A DNA stretch of 64,000 nt. Source: Amaurobius ferox (Eukaryota > Arthropoda > Arachnida > Araneae > Amaurobiidae). The first letter of the stretch is position 1. Each line of letters opens with the position of its first letter. The notes beneath the pieces were generated by a model. The model had not been told where the DNA came from and did not search any database. It worked only from the letters and a program-made list of their open reading frames with translations. Of this stretch, positions 47,301-58,690 are shown piece by piece. The stretch lies in NCBI GenBank assembly GCA_951213105.1, contig OX578135.1:160385250-160449249 (forward strand), written 5' to 3'. The position numbers were made by a program, and so were the translations under genes.

Positions 47301-48336
47301 TATATATATCAGATTCATTTCGATACTGTAAGGCTGAACCATATCCTGTTAATTTTGTTAAATATCACTTTATAAATTTTGAATTCTATTTATAAAATGT
47401 TATTTATTGTTTTAGTCAAATTTGAAATTGCTAATGTATACTTTAAACATTAAAATATTCTTTGAGATTTTATTGTCTTAGTGATAAGTTTTGGATACAT
47501 ATTATATAATTGTTAATTATTAATTATTACTTAGTATGATTCGCAAACCTATTTTTCTTTATATCTCTAATTTTTGGGTTTGAAACACGTATATTTGTAT
47601 ATCTACTGTCCATTGGCTGAAAATCTTATTCAGGAGTATTTCCTATAATTCACAACAGATGACGCTCTTTAGTATACTTTCCTAATTCAACTTAGGACAG
47701 AGCAACGAAATATTAGGTGTCCTGTATAATGGTGAAGAAAGGTATGAGTTTATTTTCTATCTGAATCCTTGTGGATTGTTGGTTAGATTACTTATATGTT
47801 TGCCATATGCACTTTCATCCTATTCTTTCCATTTGCCTTGTATTATTTTTTGTTATTTTCATTTATGTTACTGTCTGGAAATGTGCCGGATCTTTTGACA
47901 ATGTTTCGGCCATATGGCTGTATCGTTGAACGAAACACATTTGGAACCTCTGTGGAAGCAAAGATCCTTGGAAAGCTGGATCTACAGAGGTTCTATCCAA
48001 TTTCATATTTTCGGATTGCATCTTTACTCTAATTTTTTATTTTTTGTCATTTTAATATTTTGAACTTCCTGATTTTGATAATCCTTTGATGTTTGAACTT
48101 GATTTGTATGTATCGCTCTTAAATGTTGATAAATTCATATGTATTATTGATAATTTAAAATTAAGATCATTTTGCCTTATATGGTAGCATTGTTTTCCTT
48201 ATGTCTGATATTTCCTTTCATATCCTCTTTACTTTTTTTTCCTCCGTATTGTTTTTGAACCAGGGTATGACACTGATCATGTTTTAAATTAATCTTAATA
48301 TTTTTATTTATTTATTTTTACCTTTGTTATTATTAT

Positions 48337-48340
<4 letters not shown>
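47301..48340. other. No gene seen; one small hairpin
   Basis: GGAACCTCTGT pairs with ACAGAGGTTC around 47950-47994. Otherwise AT-rich and unassigned. Confidence 0.4.
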
Positions 48341-48359
<19 letters not shown>

Positions 48360-48378
<19 letters not shown>

Positions 48379-48562
48379 AAAAGGAATAAAAAGAGAAGTG
48401 AACAAATATAGTACCACAAAGTGGCCGGGGGGGGGTGACCCCCACTCCCCGGTTGAAGCATGCCTTGAGCCGGGGATTGGGGGTCACAACCCTCCCCCCC
48501 GGACACTTTGTGGTACTAAATTTGTTCACTTCTCTTTTTATTCCTTTTGGAAATATATATAT
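48360..48562. mobile_element. Fold-back element in a TA microsatellite, copy 2
   Basis: Shares the TATCCAAAAGGAA tip, the GGGGGTGACCCCCACTCCCC-type core and GAAGCATGC with copy 1, but the outer arm sequence differs (AGAAGTGAACAAAT). The preceding (TA)n is at 48341-48375. Confidence 0.7.
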
Positions 48563-48649
48563 TTTGTATACGATAGGTAATGGCAGCAAAGCGCCTTTTG
48601 AATCGTTTGCATTTGGTTTTAGTATACAGTTTTGGTTTCTATGACTTTT

Positions 48650-48725
48650 GTGTATATATATATATGTATATATATATATAGTATATATATATTGTATATA
48701 TATATATATATATTGTATATATATA
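48650..48725. repeat. TA microsatellite
   Basis: Interrupted (TA)n with GTATA units. Confidence 0.9.
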
Positions 48726-48959
48726 ATAGCAGCATAGTACTTCTTCGTACGGAGTATATAATATAAAGAAACTTAAAATTCACAATCATGTGCAAATTCC
48801 TATAGTATACTAAATGACATTTTTAATCAAAATGTTCTGTTAAAATATTTAATTTTATGCTCCTAAAAAGACGTTAAAGAAGCTCTATTCTCGTTATACA
48901 AAATTATCTTCACGGGCAGATTTGAAAAATAAAGTATCCTGGCCCCTTTTGTAAACAAA

Positions 48960-49570
48960 TGTACAAAAAATTTGTTATTGAATCAAAATATACAAAATAA
49001 AAGCGTTAAAATTGTATGGCACCCGTACTACTTATATACACGAATATTAGAAAATATAACCTGTATTAGTAGATTACATGTATAAATTGAAAATTTCAAT
49101 AAACCCGTAATCTTTAAAAATGAAGGCAGTAATTGATTCCAATATATGCCAAATTAAAAGTGTTAAAATTATATAGGAAGATATACCCGTACTACTTATA
49201 ATATAGTGGATTAGAAGATATGTCCGAGTGTTAGTAGAATGTTACCCGTATTACAATATAAGTCTAAAAAATCTTTGCCAAAATAAAACAGATGAAGTAA
49301 TAAATTGAAAATATCAATAATCCCCGTAATCTTCATACCAGATGTCCTTACTTGATTCCAATATATGCCAAAATATATGCCAATATACCTGTGCTACTTA
49401 TATTCTCGTAGATTAGAAGATATTCCCGTGCATTTGTAGAGGATTTCTCGTACAACGTACAATATATGAGTTTCAATAATTTTTGCCACAATAAAACAAT
49501 GACAATATAACTTGAAAATATCAATCATCTCTGAATCAATAATCCCCGAAATTATCAATAATAATAATGT
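48960..49570 (+). repeat. Three diverged tandem units of about 165-200 bp
   Basis: CCCGTACTACTTATA-like words at about 49022, 49186 and 49388 are each followed by TTAGAAGATAT, TTGAAAATATCAATAA and CCCGTAATCTT blocks. Confidence 0.6.
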
Positions 49571-49794
49571 TTAAATCTGATGACCGTAATTGATATTATC
49601 CAGTCAAAAATGCAATGGCAATGAAATTTATTTTATATCTTCATTATTCAAATCGGAAAAGATTTAATAAAAATTGTATGCCACATAAACACATTGGATT
49701 TAAATCCGTTGCTCGGTTGCTAAGGGACATGATATCATTTGCTTCAAATAAATTGGTGTAAAACATATCGTCTGAATAATGCTATCCCTATGGA

Positions 49795-50210
49795 AGGTTT
49801 AGCGACATTTTCGTCAATTTAGCAACATTTTAAAAATCGTCAAATTTATCGCCAAGTGGGATTGTAGAACTGACAGTCCCACTTGGCGACAAATTGACGA
49901 AACATGATACTATTCAATAGCAAAACACAATTAATTTCATTTATTTAGCGCAATTTTATCAATTTCAAGATATTTGTATAGATTTACAAACATTTTTATC
50001 AATTTGGTGAAATTTTAAAAATGCGCTAAATGTGTTACTAAGTAGAACGGTTGGACTGACAGACAAATGTAATGAAACATCAAACAAAATAAATTCCATT
50101 GATTTGCGTCCTTTTTTTTTCAATTTGGCGACATTTTAGTCAATTTGGCAACTTTTAAGAAATTTGCTAAGTTAGCGATATCCCGCCAAATTCGTAGCTC
50201 TAAATTTGCA
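49795..50210 (+). repeat. Relics of the GCCAA-rich family 1 core
   Basis: CGTCAATTTAGCAACATTTT, ATCGCCAAGTGGGATTG and TTTGGCGACATTTTAG resemble the GCCAA/TTGGC cluster of family 1. A local inverted repeat (CGCCAAGTGGGA / TCCCACTTGGCG) lies at about 49850-49895. The terminal caps are lost. Confidence 0.5.
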
Positions 50211-50317
50211 AATCTGAATAAAATATCGTGGTCCAGTTTGCATATCTAAATGAAAACACTAAAATTGTTTTAGAAGATATAACCGTTCTACTCTTTTTCT
50301 GTTTCAACAATCGGCTA

Positions 50318-50425
50318 AGTGAATTTATTGGCTAAACACAATATATGAGTTTATTAGCTAAACACAATATATGAGTTTATTAGCTAAACACAATATATGA
50401 GTTTATTAGCTAAACACAATATATA
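50318..50425 (+). repeat. 26-bp tandem repeat, four units
   Basis: GAGTTTATTAGCTAAACACA plus ATATAT is repeated, the first unit being slightly diverged. Confidence 0.9.
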
Positions 50426-50869
50426 AACTTGAAAACTCTTTGCCAAAGTAAATGAAAGTGATGTACGCAGTCCGCAATTAATATAATTAAAAGAAAAATC
50501 AAACTGTTCATTTATAAGACATATTTTTATATCCATTTATTTATTATTCAAATCGAAAAAATAATAATAAACATTAATAAACACGTTTAATTTAATTGCG
50601 TTGCCGAGCAATATGATATATTCTCATGAAGTGCTAAAACTTAATTAATCATTTTGATTTCTTAATACTTTTCATCGTTGCGTAAAAGCTTGTAAAAAAT
50701 AAACCTTTTCCATTTAAATTCATGTTTTCAAACAATTCACGATATCAGAAAGTGACTATTTAGCGCAAAAATCTACCACCAAACTCAGAGATAAAGTTTT
50801 AATTCACTTTGACGTTTTAAACAAACGATTTTCAACCTTTCCGTTTGGAGGAACCAGGGAGTTAGAGAG

Positions 50870-51090
50870 TTGAATTCCTATGGAAAAGTTTCGTTTTTCA
50901 CTAATATCTCGAGAACTACTGGTCGTAGAAACTCGAAACATAGACTAAATTTTAAGTGAGGCTATTTTAAAACTACCCACAAAATTTTATCAAGTTCAGT
51001 TCAGCCGTTTTCCCATGATGATGGGACAAACAGATAGACAGAATTTCAATTTTATTTATGTATACGTATATATATATATACGTATATACG

Positions 51091-51129
<39 letters not shown>

Positions 51130-51165
51130 GTATATATATATATATATAAATATTAAAATAGTAAA
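50870..51165 (+). repeat. Dispersed repeat fragment and TA microsatellite
   Basis: ATCTCGAGAACTACTGGTCG and TTCAGTTCAGCCGTTTTCCC followed by ACAAACAGATAGACAG is a pattern common at arthropod mobile element ends. (TA)n with ACGTATA units follows at about 51055-51165. Confidence 0.55.
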
Positions 51166-51675
51166 TCCAATATATATATGTGTGTGTGCGTAATAGAGGT
51201 GGAAATCCAGGGACGAGGTACGTTCACATTACCAAAATCTACTTTATTATGTTACACTCGAAACAAATATAGTTACATATCCTAGACGACTCCTGATCGT
51301 CGACCAGTTCTCACCAAATCTCAGTGCAGTCAGTCTGCGTTGGTTCACACACAAGTATAAATTACGTTTAGATCAGAGGGGGGAGGGGGAGATGAGGCCT
51401 GGGGCACATACCGTCTTCGCGTTTTAGGCTTTAAAAATGTGATTGGGAATGAAGTTTCATATGAGAAAGTTTACACAGAGGTTAAGATTAGTGACCATAT
51501 ATGGTATGACCGAGGAAAAAGGAAGCGTTGGCAGACTTTTTTAATATTAGTGGCATGGGATAGAATTTAATGTAATTTCAATATGTGCTGGACATGAAAT
51601 TGGAATTTGGAATAATTATGAGAAAAAACGGTACGTTATTGAGAAAGGTTTAAAATTTCTATTTCTTAAAAAAAA

Positions 51676-51760
<85 letters not shown>

Positions 51761-52668
51761 GTTATGTCGTATCCTCTGGAATCCTGAATGTACTTTCAGG
51801 ATACAAGAATAAGTTCAAATTTCTGGTAAACTAACACGTTTTTTTAAAAGCACAGAGTAAGCAGGAACAATATACAGAAAATAGCTCAATGCCTGTCTCA
51901 TAAGATCACCCAGTAACTGTTAGATACAGTAAAACTGCAGTTAAAATGATCCACTCATTTCACAAAATAGCAAATACTATTCCCAAAGCACTGATGTATC
52001 TTAGAATTCAGTGTGGCTCGTATCGTGTCAACTGCTCTCTAACTGAGCGATGACTCTTTTTATATCTTCGCAGAAACTCCCAGAAGGGGCTCGTACCTAC
52101 CAGAATACCATTATACAAAAAAAGTTCTCGAATCTTTGAAAAGTCACTAAATTTTCAATACATTGCCAAATCTAGCAACCCTGCCACCAGTATTCAAATA
52201 TAGAAACTCTACATTGATGCAATAGGAATGACTGCCTGTGAAGGTGTTTTTCTCTTCTGGTTCTTAAACGAGTGGCATTTTATATGAAATACAATACAAT
52301 TTACAATATATGCGAGGAAAATAAGAATCTAATATGTAACATTTACATATTTCTAGTGTTTTAGAAACAAAACAACGATGAAAACAAAAATTATGAAGTT
52401 TATAACATAATCCTATCATAAAGAAACAAAATTAGGAATATAATAAATACTCTCAATAAATTACACTGTTGTTGTGTGAATATAAATTACTAATACTTCC
52501 TTAAAGAAAGCAGGTATAGAGAAATTAGATGACTACAATTGTTTCAAGGGCGTTTATTAGCTCTCTTCTTCAGGTCAAGAAATTGTATAAAAATATATAT
52601 ATTCAGTCCATTAATCGACAACACCACAGTCTTACACCTTAATGATACGCTACTATGTATATCTGCTA
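51166..52668. other. No gene seen; long TA microsatellite
   Basis: (TA)n at 51676-51758. The surrounding sequence, including the somewhat less AT-rich 51200-51420, has no recognised domain. Confidence 0.5.
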
Positions 52669-53269
52669 TCGCTAAAGCTCGAAAGCCGTTAATGTGCACA
52701 TTACCTAGTTAATCTGCAGATTAACTGATTTGCTCCATTAACGTGCGGAATCAAGAGTTTTCCGCATTTTATCTAAGTAATGTGCACATTAACGGCTTCC
52801 GTATCGTTAAAGTTCAAAAGTTTGTTTCTCTCATTTCCTTCCCCCTCTCCCTCCACTTTTAGTTTGGTTTCGCCAGCGTCTTGTCGTCGCCAGTTGTTTT
52901 TATTTCTCATAATTTGCGTCGGCTGCCAGTGCGTAGCATAGCTAATTCTGTTTTCAAATTCGTTTCTGCCTGTTAGCACGTGAATTTGTGTCGTGATTTT
53001 TTTTAAAGCAGATAAATTTAACTTCTAGTATGCAAGCAAGCACTGAATTGGTGAGTAAAATGAAGAAAAGATTCTTCGCAAACCTCTTCAGATCTTATTT
53101 TCACTTTAGCGAGTGCTTAGTAGGTAATATGCAGATTATCTAGGTTATTTGCAAATTGCCTAGGTAATTTGAGAAATGGAACAATTTTCGGAACTTTAAC
53201 GGATCACCCTAGTTAATCTGCACATTAACTAGATAATCTGTAGAGTAACTGATTTCTGCACTTTAGCGG
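52669..53269. mobile_element. TA-flanked MITE with internal double hairpin
   Basis: TCGCTAAAG at 52669 faces CTTTAGCGG ending at 53269, each next to TA. AAGCCGTTAATGTGCACATT (from 52683) is perfectly mirrored at 52777-52798 and encloses a second hairpin (GCGGAA/TTCCGC). Near the right end TAATCTGCACATTAACTAGA has related words. No transposase recognised. Confidence 0.55.
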
Positions 53270-53469
53270 TAACATATCCATTATGGACTATACAATCGTA
53301 GCTTATTTCTGTTTCGATCGAAATTGCCGCCGACTTATGCACTAGTAAAATTTACAAAAGTTATAGAAAATAAAATAAATATATAGTCTCACAAAACACA
53401 TATTTTTTTTAATTTTATTCATATGTAATTGATATCGTTAATAATAAAATTATATTACTAAATTGAAAT

Positions 53470-53604
53470 AATTCTTTACGTGATTGGTTGTTAATGTTAA
53501 AGCTGCGTTCCGAATTTTTTTTTGCTGCGTTCCTGTGTACGTTTGAATGACGACTGGTGGCAGGCGTGCTTTGCTTGGTGGTGGTAATGGCTGGATCAAA
53601 TGAA
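53470..53604 (+). CDS. Candidate first exon of an unknown gene
   Basis: Moderately GC-richer DNA with ATTGG (reverse CCAAT) near 53482 leads to ATGGCTGGATCAAATGAA (53587-53604), followed directly by GTAAGATTT, a good splice donor. This would give M-A-G-S-N-E in phase 0. No second exon is found in the window. It may be real or chance. Confidence 0.25.
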
Positions 53605-54297
53605 GTAAGATTTATACTATTTACTAGTTTTTATTAAATATCTTTCGAAAAAATTATTGAAATATAAATTATTGTGTGTTTAAGTTAATTTATTTAGAAT
53701 TTCAATAAATTCATTTCATGAAAGTTACGGTAGAAGACAAAAGTTTGTGTTCTTAACTTTTCAATCCGGTCTCTTTGTAAGATTATGAAAGCTTTTCTTT
53801 AAACTGTGAATATCGAAAACTAAAAAAAGTTAATGTTAATACTGACTTTGTAACTTATAAAGCAATATGGAATTTCAACTAGCCTTAGTTATACATCGTT
53901 TGCCTGGTGTTTGTTTACATACATTATAACCTGAACGTTCTATATGAAGTGGAAATTCTGAAAATTTATAATAATTTTTCTATGTTTATAAACTTTCATA
54001 TACTGTTATCTTTTCATACACCTGTGGTATAAGAAACTGAATTTTAGAAAGACTTTTTGAAATGGAACTTGTAATATTGAGTTCATAATTTTTAAAATGA
54101 TTAATATTTTTCCTTCGACTGTGCAACATATGTAATTTAAGTAAAAGTGCTAGATTCTGAACCATTCTGCACTATCTAAAATTTTCAATGTTCAACAAAA
54201 TTGTGTGTGGGGGGGAGGGGGGGGGCACATTCTCTCCATCAAATTAGATGACACTTTGGCGATTTAATATTTTAATTGGGCTTCTACTAAAATTATT
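53605..54297. other. No feature beyond a G run
   Basis: AT-rich; a G-rich run lies at 54206-54225. Confidence 0.45.
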
Positions 54298-54884
54298 ACT
54301 TTCCTTATATACATAATGTATAAGGAAAGTATTGTGACAGGATCGAAAATTCAAATTCGAGTTTTCGACGGGAGAGCACGTTTCAAGCATCCCTGATCAC
54401 GAATCAAACATTTTTGAAGTGATGTCTGTGTCTGTGTGTGTGTGTGTCAGTGAGTCTGTGGAGACGATATCTCACGAACGAATGGAGCGATTCGAATGAA
54501 ATTTGGTACAAAAATCACAATCCGTGAATACTGGATGCCTATTGTTTTAAAACGCAATCGAATGTTCAGAACCCCCCTAAATTTTCGAGTGAAATTTTGA
54601 AAAAATCATTAAAAAATCAAAACCTTTAATAAAGTTACGCAAATAGACATTTCTTATGTATTTTTTCCTTAAAAAACGATTGACATAAACTTTATAGCTG
54701 CTAGCATGAACCGTTCTCGAGATATTGCACATTTTTCAAATAAATTTATCAAAAAATCCCATAAATTAAAAAAAAATTAACTGCTAAGAAACATGTTCAC
54801 TTTTCATATGTAATAGCATACGATAAATTGGGTGACATCATTCTCGTGGATTTAACTCGTTCCATTCACGAGAATAACGTTTTA
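54298..54884 (-). mobile_element. Hairpin-capped element, family 1, copy 4, truncated
   Basis: Begins with the full ACTTTCCTTATATACATAAT hairpin and follows family 1 to CGTTCCATTCACGAGAATAA, where a TTAA-type MITE end cuts it off. Confidence 0.7.
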
Positions 54885-54935
54885 GATGGACGCTCTTCGT
54901 TTTAGATGGACGCTGTTCCACCCGTAAGCAAAAGG
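54885..54935. mobile_element. Right end of a TTAA-type MITE
   Basis: GATGGACGCTGTTCCACCCG then TAAGCAAAAGGTTAA, matching the end of 43186-43476. The GATGGACGCT word is doubled. Confidence 0.6.
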
Positions 54936-55390
54936 TTAAAAACTGACATTTCTCAAGAACAGGTGGTCCTAGTGTAATGGGGGTTTATCTTATTCTATTT
55001 GTCGTCAAATATTCGTATAAAACAAGCATTTAATTGATACATTTGAGCCTATTTAGTCTTTTATATTAGATTTTGACGATGTTTGCTGACTATTTCGCAA
55101 AAGAAGGCACATTCTTATTTTCCGAATCGTACCAAAATCTAATCAGCATCAGGGTAACTCATAGTGACTTACCCCGAAAATATTGTAAAATTTCGATGAA
55201 TAGTTTTTAAACTAGAGTGGATACATACATTGCACAGACACACACACAGAGACAACACGTTAAAAATGTTGTTTTTTTTCTTGATCTAGAGCTTTCGAAA
55301 CGTATAGATCCATAGAGAACTCGAGTTCCGATTTTTAACACTATTCCAATAATTTCCCCTATACGTTACCGCGTATTGTAAGGAAATCAA
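54936..55390 (+). mobile_element. Hairpin-capped element, family 2, copy 2, truncated
   Basis: GGTGGTCCTAGTGTAATGGG, AATCGTACCAAAATCTAATC and the final TTTCCCCTATACGTTACCGC ... GTAAGGAAAT match 8918-9565 in order, at lower identity. The 5' cap is missing. Confidence 0.6.
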
Positions 55391-55715
55391 AAACTATTAT
55401 AGCATATCTTCCGCTGTCCCTAGTTCTATGCACCTTAAAATTGGCTTTAAAACTCAATATCTTTCCTCAAAACTATCAGCAATTATTGGCCACATTTTGT
55501 AAAGCGGTCCACCCCTGATGGTCTATACTGACGAAATTATACAGTTCTTGCCTCCTTTGATACATTAACTGTGTTCAGAAGTATCAATCGTTTGGATAGG
55601 ATATCTTCTTCGTCACAGACAGTGGTTAGTTATTTCGGTAAATTGGATTGATCCGAAAAGCGCTGGAACGAACACATTTTTGAGGTATTTGGGGCGGTTT
55701 GGTTGAATGATTTTG
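55391..55715. other. No feature seen
   Basis: Moderate complexity, no domain. Confidence 0.35.
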
Positions 55716-55800
55716 GGTATTAACCTTTTGCTTACGGGTGCGACAGCGTCCATCCCAAACGAAGAACCTCCCAAAAAGACAGGTATTTGACATACCCTAC
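55716..55800. mobile_element. Left end of a TTAA-type MITE
   Basis: TTAACCTTTTGCTTACGGGT then CAGCGTCCATCCCAAACGAA, and on to GACATACCCTA, matching 43182-43261. Confidence 0.65.
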
Positions 55801-55847
55801 GCCATGGAGTGGTGACCCTGAGATGTGATGGCTTCAACTTTCCTAAG

Positions 55848-56252
55848 GCTCCTCTATATACGAGCTGACTCATCAAGCATATTGAAGCCCACCCTAGCTG
55901 GAAGCGCAGTTTATTAGCATTAAATTTATTCGTATTTTCACTTTAAGAAGTATAATTGAAATAGTTATGAGTGGTTGTTCTGTACCGAACTGCTCTAATC
56001 ATTTTAGAAAGGGTTTTAGGCTATTTTGCTTTCCTAGAAACGAAGAAAGAAGTAAACAATGGCTAATAAATAATTGGATACCCGGTAATGGAGAATACTT
56101 GTGCGAGCTAAATTCTACAATATTCGAATTGAAACTTCTTTTTTTATATAAAGTATTTATTTCAAACACTTATTTTATAATTTCTGTAACTGTAGTATGG
56201 AACCCTATGGGCTTCAATATGCTTGATAAGTCAGCCTGTAGTAGAGGAGCTC
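55848..56252 (+). pseudogene. THAP-domain transposon relic between inverted repeats
   Basis: The 55967 frame opens MSGCSVPNCSNHFRKGFRLF, a C-x4-C start typical of THAP zinc fingers, and has RSKQWLINNW with the conserved Trp. It then reads LCELN, where a C-x2-H is expected, so the last zinc ligand is lost. Inverted arms of about 45-50 bp flank it (ATCAAGCATATTGAAGCCCA near 55878 and its complement near 56206). THAP plus inverted ends suggests a P-element-like DNA transposon remnant. Confidence 0.5.
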
Positions 56253-56431
56253 TAAACTTTCCTAAAACGTAATGGTTCCAATCCAACTTACCGGAGACGT
56301 GGTGAATCCAACTTTCCTGAGACTCGAGGGCTCCAATTCACCGGAAACTAGATGCTTCAATTTATGCGAGTATCTACTTCAATTTACGTGAACTCTGAAA
56401 AGGTACGTTTTCCGTAGTTCCTAACGAAACT
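56253..56431 (+). repeat. Degenerate 25-30 bp repeats before gag
   Basis: Phrases like TCCAACTTACCGGAGACG, TCCAACTTTCCTGAGACTCG and TCCAATTCACCGGAAACTAG recur about every 25-30 bp. They could be part of the retrotransposon leader. No LTR or primer binding site was identified. Confidence 0.45.
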
Positions 56432-57560
56432 ATGGCTACAACTGAGACTATTGAATCTCGTTTGACACCAGTCAGCTATGCAAAAAGCGCATCAGCTTCG
56501 AAAGAAGATTTTAGTTCTGTAGAACCCTCAAAAGTTGCTTTCAAAGCACCTCCGTTCTGGAAAACAAATCCAGATTTATGGTTTTTGCACCTGAACTCTC
56601 AATTCCTGTTTTACGGAATCGTAATGAAAAAACAAAATTTCATTGCGTAATTGCAGCTCTAGATTGTGATATCTCGACTCATGTGACAGATCTAATTCGC
56701 GCACCTCCTGAAAATGAACCTTATTCTGTGTTGCAAGATAGGATCATCACTCACTTTGCAGATTCTGAAGTCACAAAAACCTTTTGCTAGAATTGAAGTT
56801 AGGAGATAGGAAACCAAGTCATTTACTGCGCGAAATGCAAGATCTCGCCGGAACAAAAATGTACGATGACTTACTTCGGACTACCAATTCATGTACCACA
56901 AATCTTATCAATTAGTTCAGAATCTCTACAAAAAAAATTCTGAAATGGCGGATAAAATATGAGATGTTTCCACATCACTCTCAGTATAAGAAGTAGCAGA
57001 GAATAGTCGTATTTTGCACTAAGACGCCTAAGCTGCAAACCTGACGAAAACCGTTGAGCAACTTTAAAAAAAAATGCGATCTATCGAAATTACGAACTCT
57101 ATCACGATCCAGATATCGATAGCAATCCAGAAAAGCCGATATATGTTGGTATCACTCAAAATTTCAAAGACAAGCTCGCAAGTGTGCAAAGCCGTGCAAG
57201 TGTTTTGACGGAAAACTAGATAGCTCAATCATTTCGGCGACGATGCATAGAAGCCTTGAGAAGAGTCGCTTATTCTTATAAGACAGACTATCTCATATAA
57301 AATTTCTAGTTGGCAGCAACATAATATCAGTTTTTCGAAACAACAGGCATACTGCCACAGCAAAAATATATTTCCCGTCATACGTAGCAAACGGAACCAA
57401 ATTAAAAACGTTTGGAACGAAACAACAGATTTTAAAATGTGTATTCCAATGAAAATTCATTTGGAATGTCATAATTGCCGATGTTTCTCGAACAATTTTA
57501 GGTGCAAACTTCCTAGCAAAATTCGGATTACTAGTCGGCGTGAAAAATCAACGATAAATC
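56432..57560 (+). pseudogene. Gypsy retrotransposon gag and protease region, decayed
   Basis: The frame from 56432 reads MATTETIESRLTPVSYAKSA and then KAPPFWKTNPDLWF, a pattern known from gypsy-type Gag proteins in arthropods. After a frame shift the homologous region continues (VIAALDCDISTHVTDLI, about 56645-56700), then ELKLGDRKPSHLLREMQDLA with another shift near 56790. Stops and shifts are many after 56900. ILGANFLAKFGLLVGVKN (about 57500-57555) corresponds to the end of the protease segment. Not able to make a full Gag. Confidence 0.7.
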
Positions 57561-57714
57561 AACATCTGTATAAAAATCAGTATCAAATGAAGTACGACGC
57601 AAATACCCTCACTTGAACTGACAACAGTGATTAATGATTCACCCTATATTCAGTCGCTTATTGAATTTTCAAGTTTAGCTCAAACTAATTCTCTGCAAGT
57701 TGCAGAACACAATA

Positions 57715-58690
57715 TAACTCACTGTATTTAAACTCGAGGGCCCCCATTTCATGTGAAAGCAAGACGTTTAGCTCCCGACAAACTAAAAACAGTAAAAAAA
57801 TAATTCGAATTTCTATAACGACAAAGCATTTGTAGACGATTAAAAAGCCTATGAACAAGTCCCATGCACGTCGAAACAAAAAAAGACTGCGGATTTCGAG
57901 TATGCGGAGACTACAAAAAGCTAAATGCAGTAACAATTCCAAATAGATATCCTATAGCTCACATCCACGATATTGCACAAAACATCGAAAATAAAATATT
58001 TTCTACGCTCGATTTGACACGTGCATGCTACCCGACTCCTGTGGAGCATGACGATGTCCCGAAAACAGCGGTGTTTACGCCTTGCGGACTTTTTGAATTT
58101 CTGTTCATGTCATTCGGTTTATGCAGATCAAACCTTTCAAATATTCATGCACGAAGTCTCACATGATTCAGAATTTTGTTTCATATATATCGACGATTGC
58201 GTAATCGCTTCAGAAAACGAAGTCCAACACAAAAATCACTTATGCATAGCGTTTGAGTGTTTTTCGGAAGACTAAGTAGTTATAAATACTTCCAAATGCG
58301 TTTGTGACAAGCCTCAAGTAAAATATCTAGGACATACGGTTAGGACAGAAGGCATTTCTCCTTTACCAGACAGAGTTGCTAGCATACAAAATTTTTCACT
58401 ATCAAAACTGTACAGGATTTAAGAAGATTTCTAGCGATTTTAAACTTTTACTGTAGGTTTTTACAACAAGCTGCAAGAACACAAGCAGTTCTGTACGATT
58501 TAATACCTGGAAACAAAAAATGCGACAGTTCCCAAGTACAATGGACCGAAAGCACAAAACTGCTTTCCAAGCATGCAAAAACTAACTTTCAAATGCACCC
58601 TTATTGACGTATCCCACTACAAACGGTGAATTTTCCCTTTCGGTAGGCGCATCTTTAGTAGCGACCGGATCGGCATTGCAATAAAAAAAA
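57715..58690 (+). pseudogene. Gypsy reverse transcriptase, decayed
   Basis: Motifs in order: GFRVCGDYKKLNAVTIPNRY (RT box 2), FSTLDLTRACYPTPV (box A, catalytic Asp in LDL), CGLFEFLFMSFGL, then after a shift FCFIYIDDCVIAS with the YIDD catalytic pair, then YLGHTV and VQDLRRFLAILNFYCRFL (connection to the thumb). Several frameshifts and stops separate the pieces. The RNase H start (ATGSALQ) is interrupted at 58690 by a hairpin-capped element. Confidence 0.8.

Noticed and set aside
52773..52979. 68-codon minus-strand frame in the TA-flanked element
   Set aside because: It is partly palindromic and has no domain I recognise; it could be a fragment of the parent element's gene but I cannot support it.
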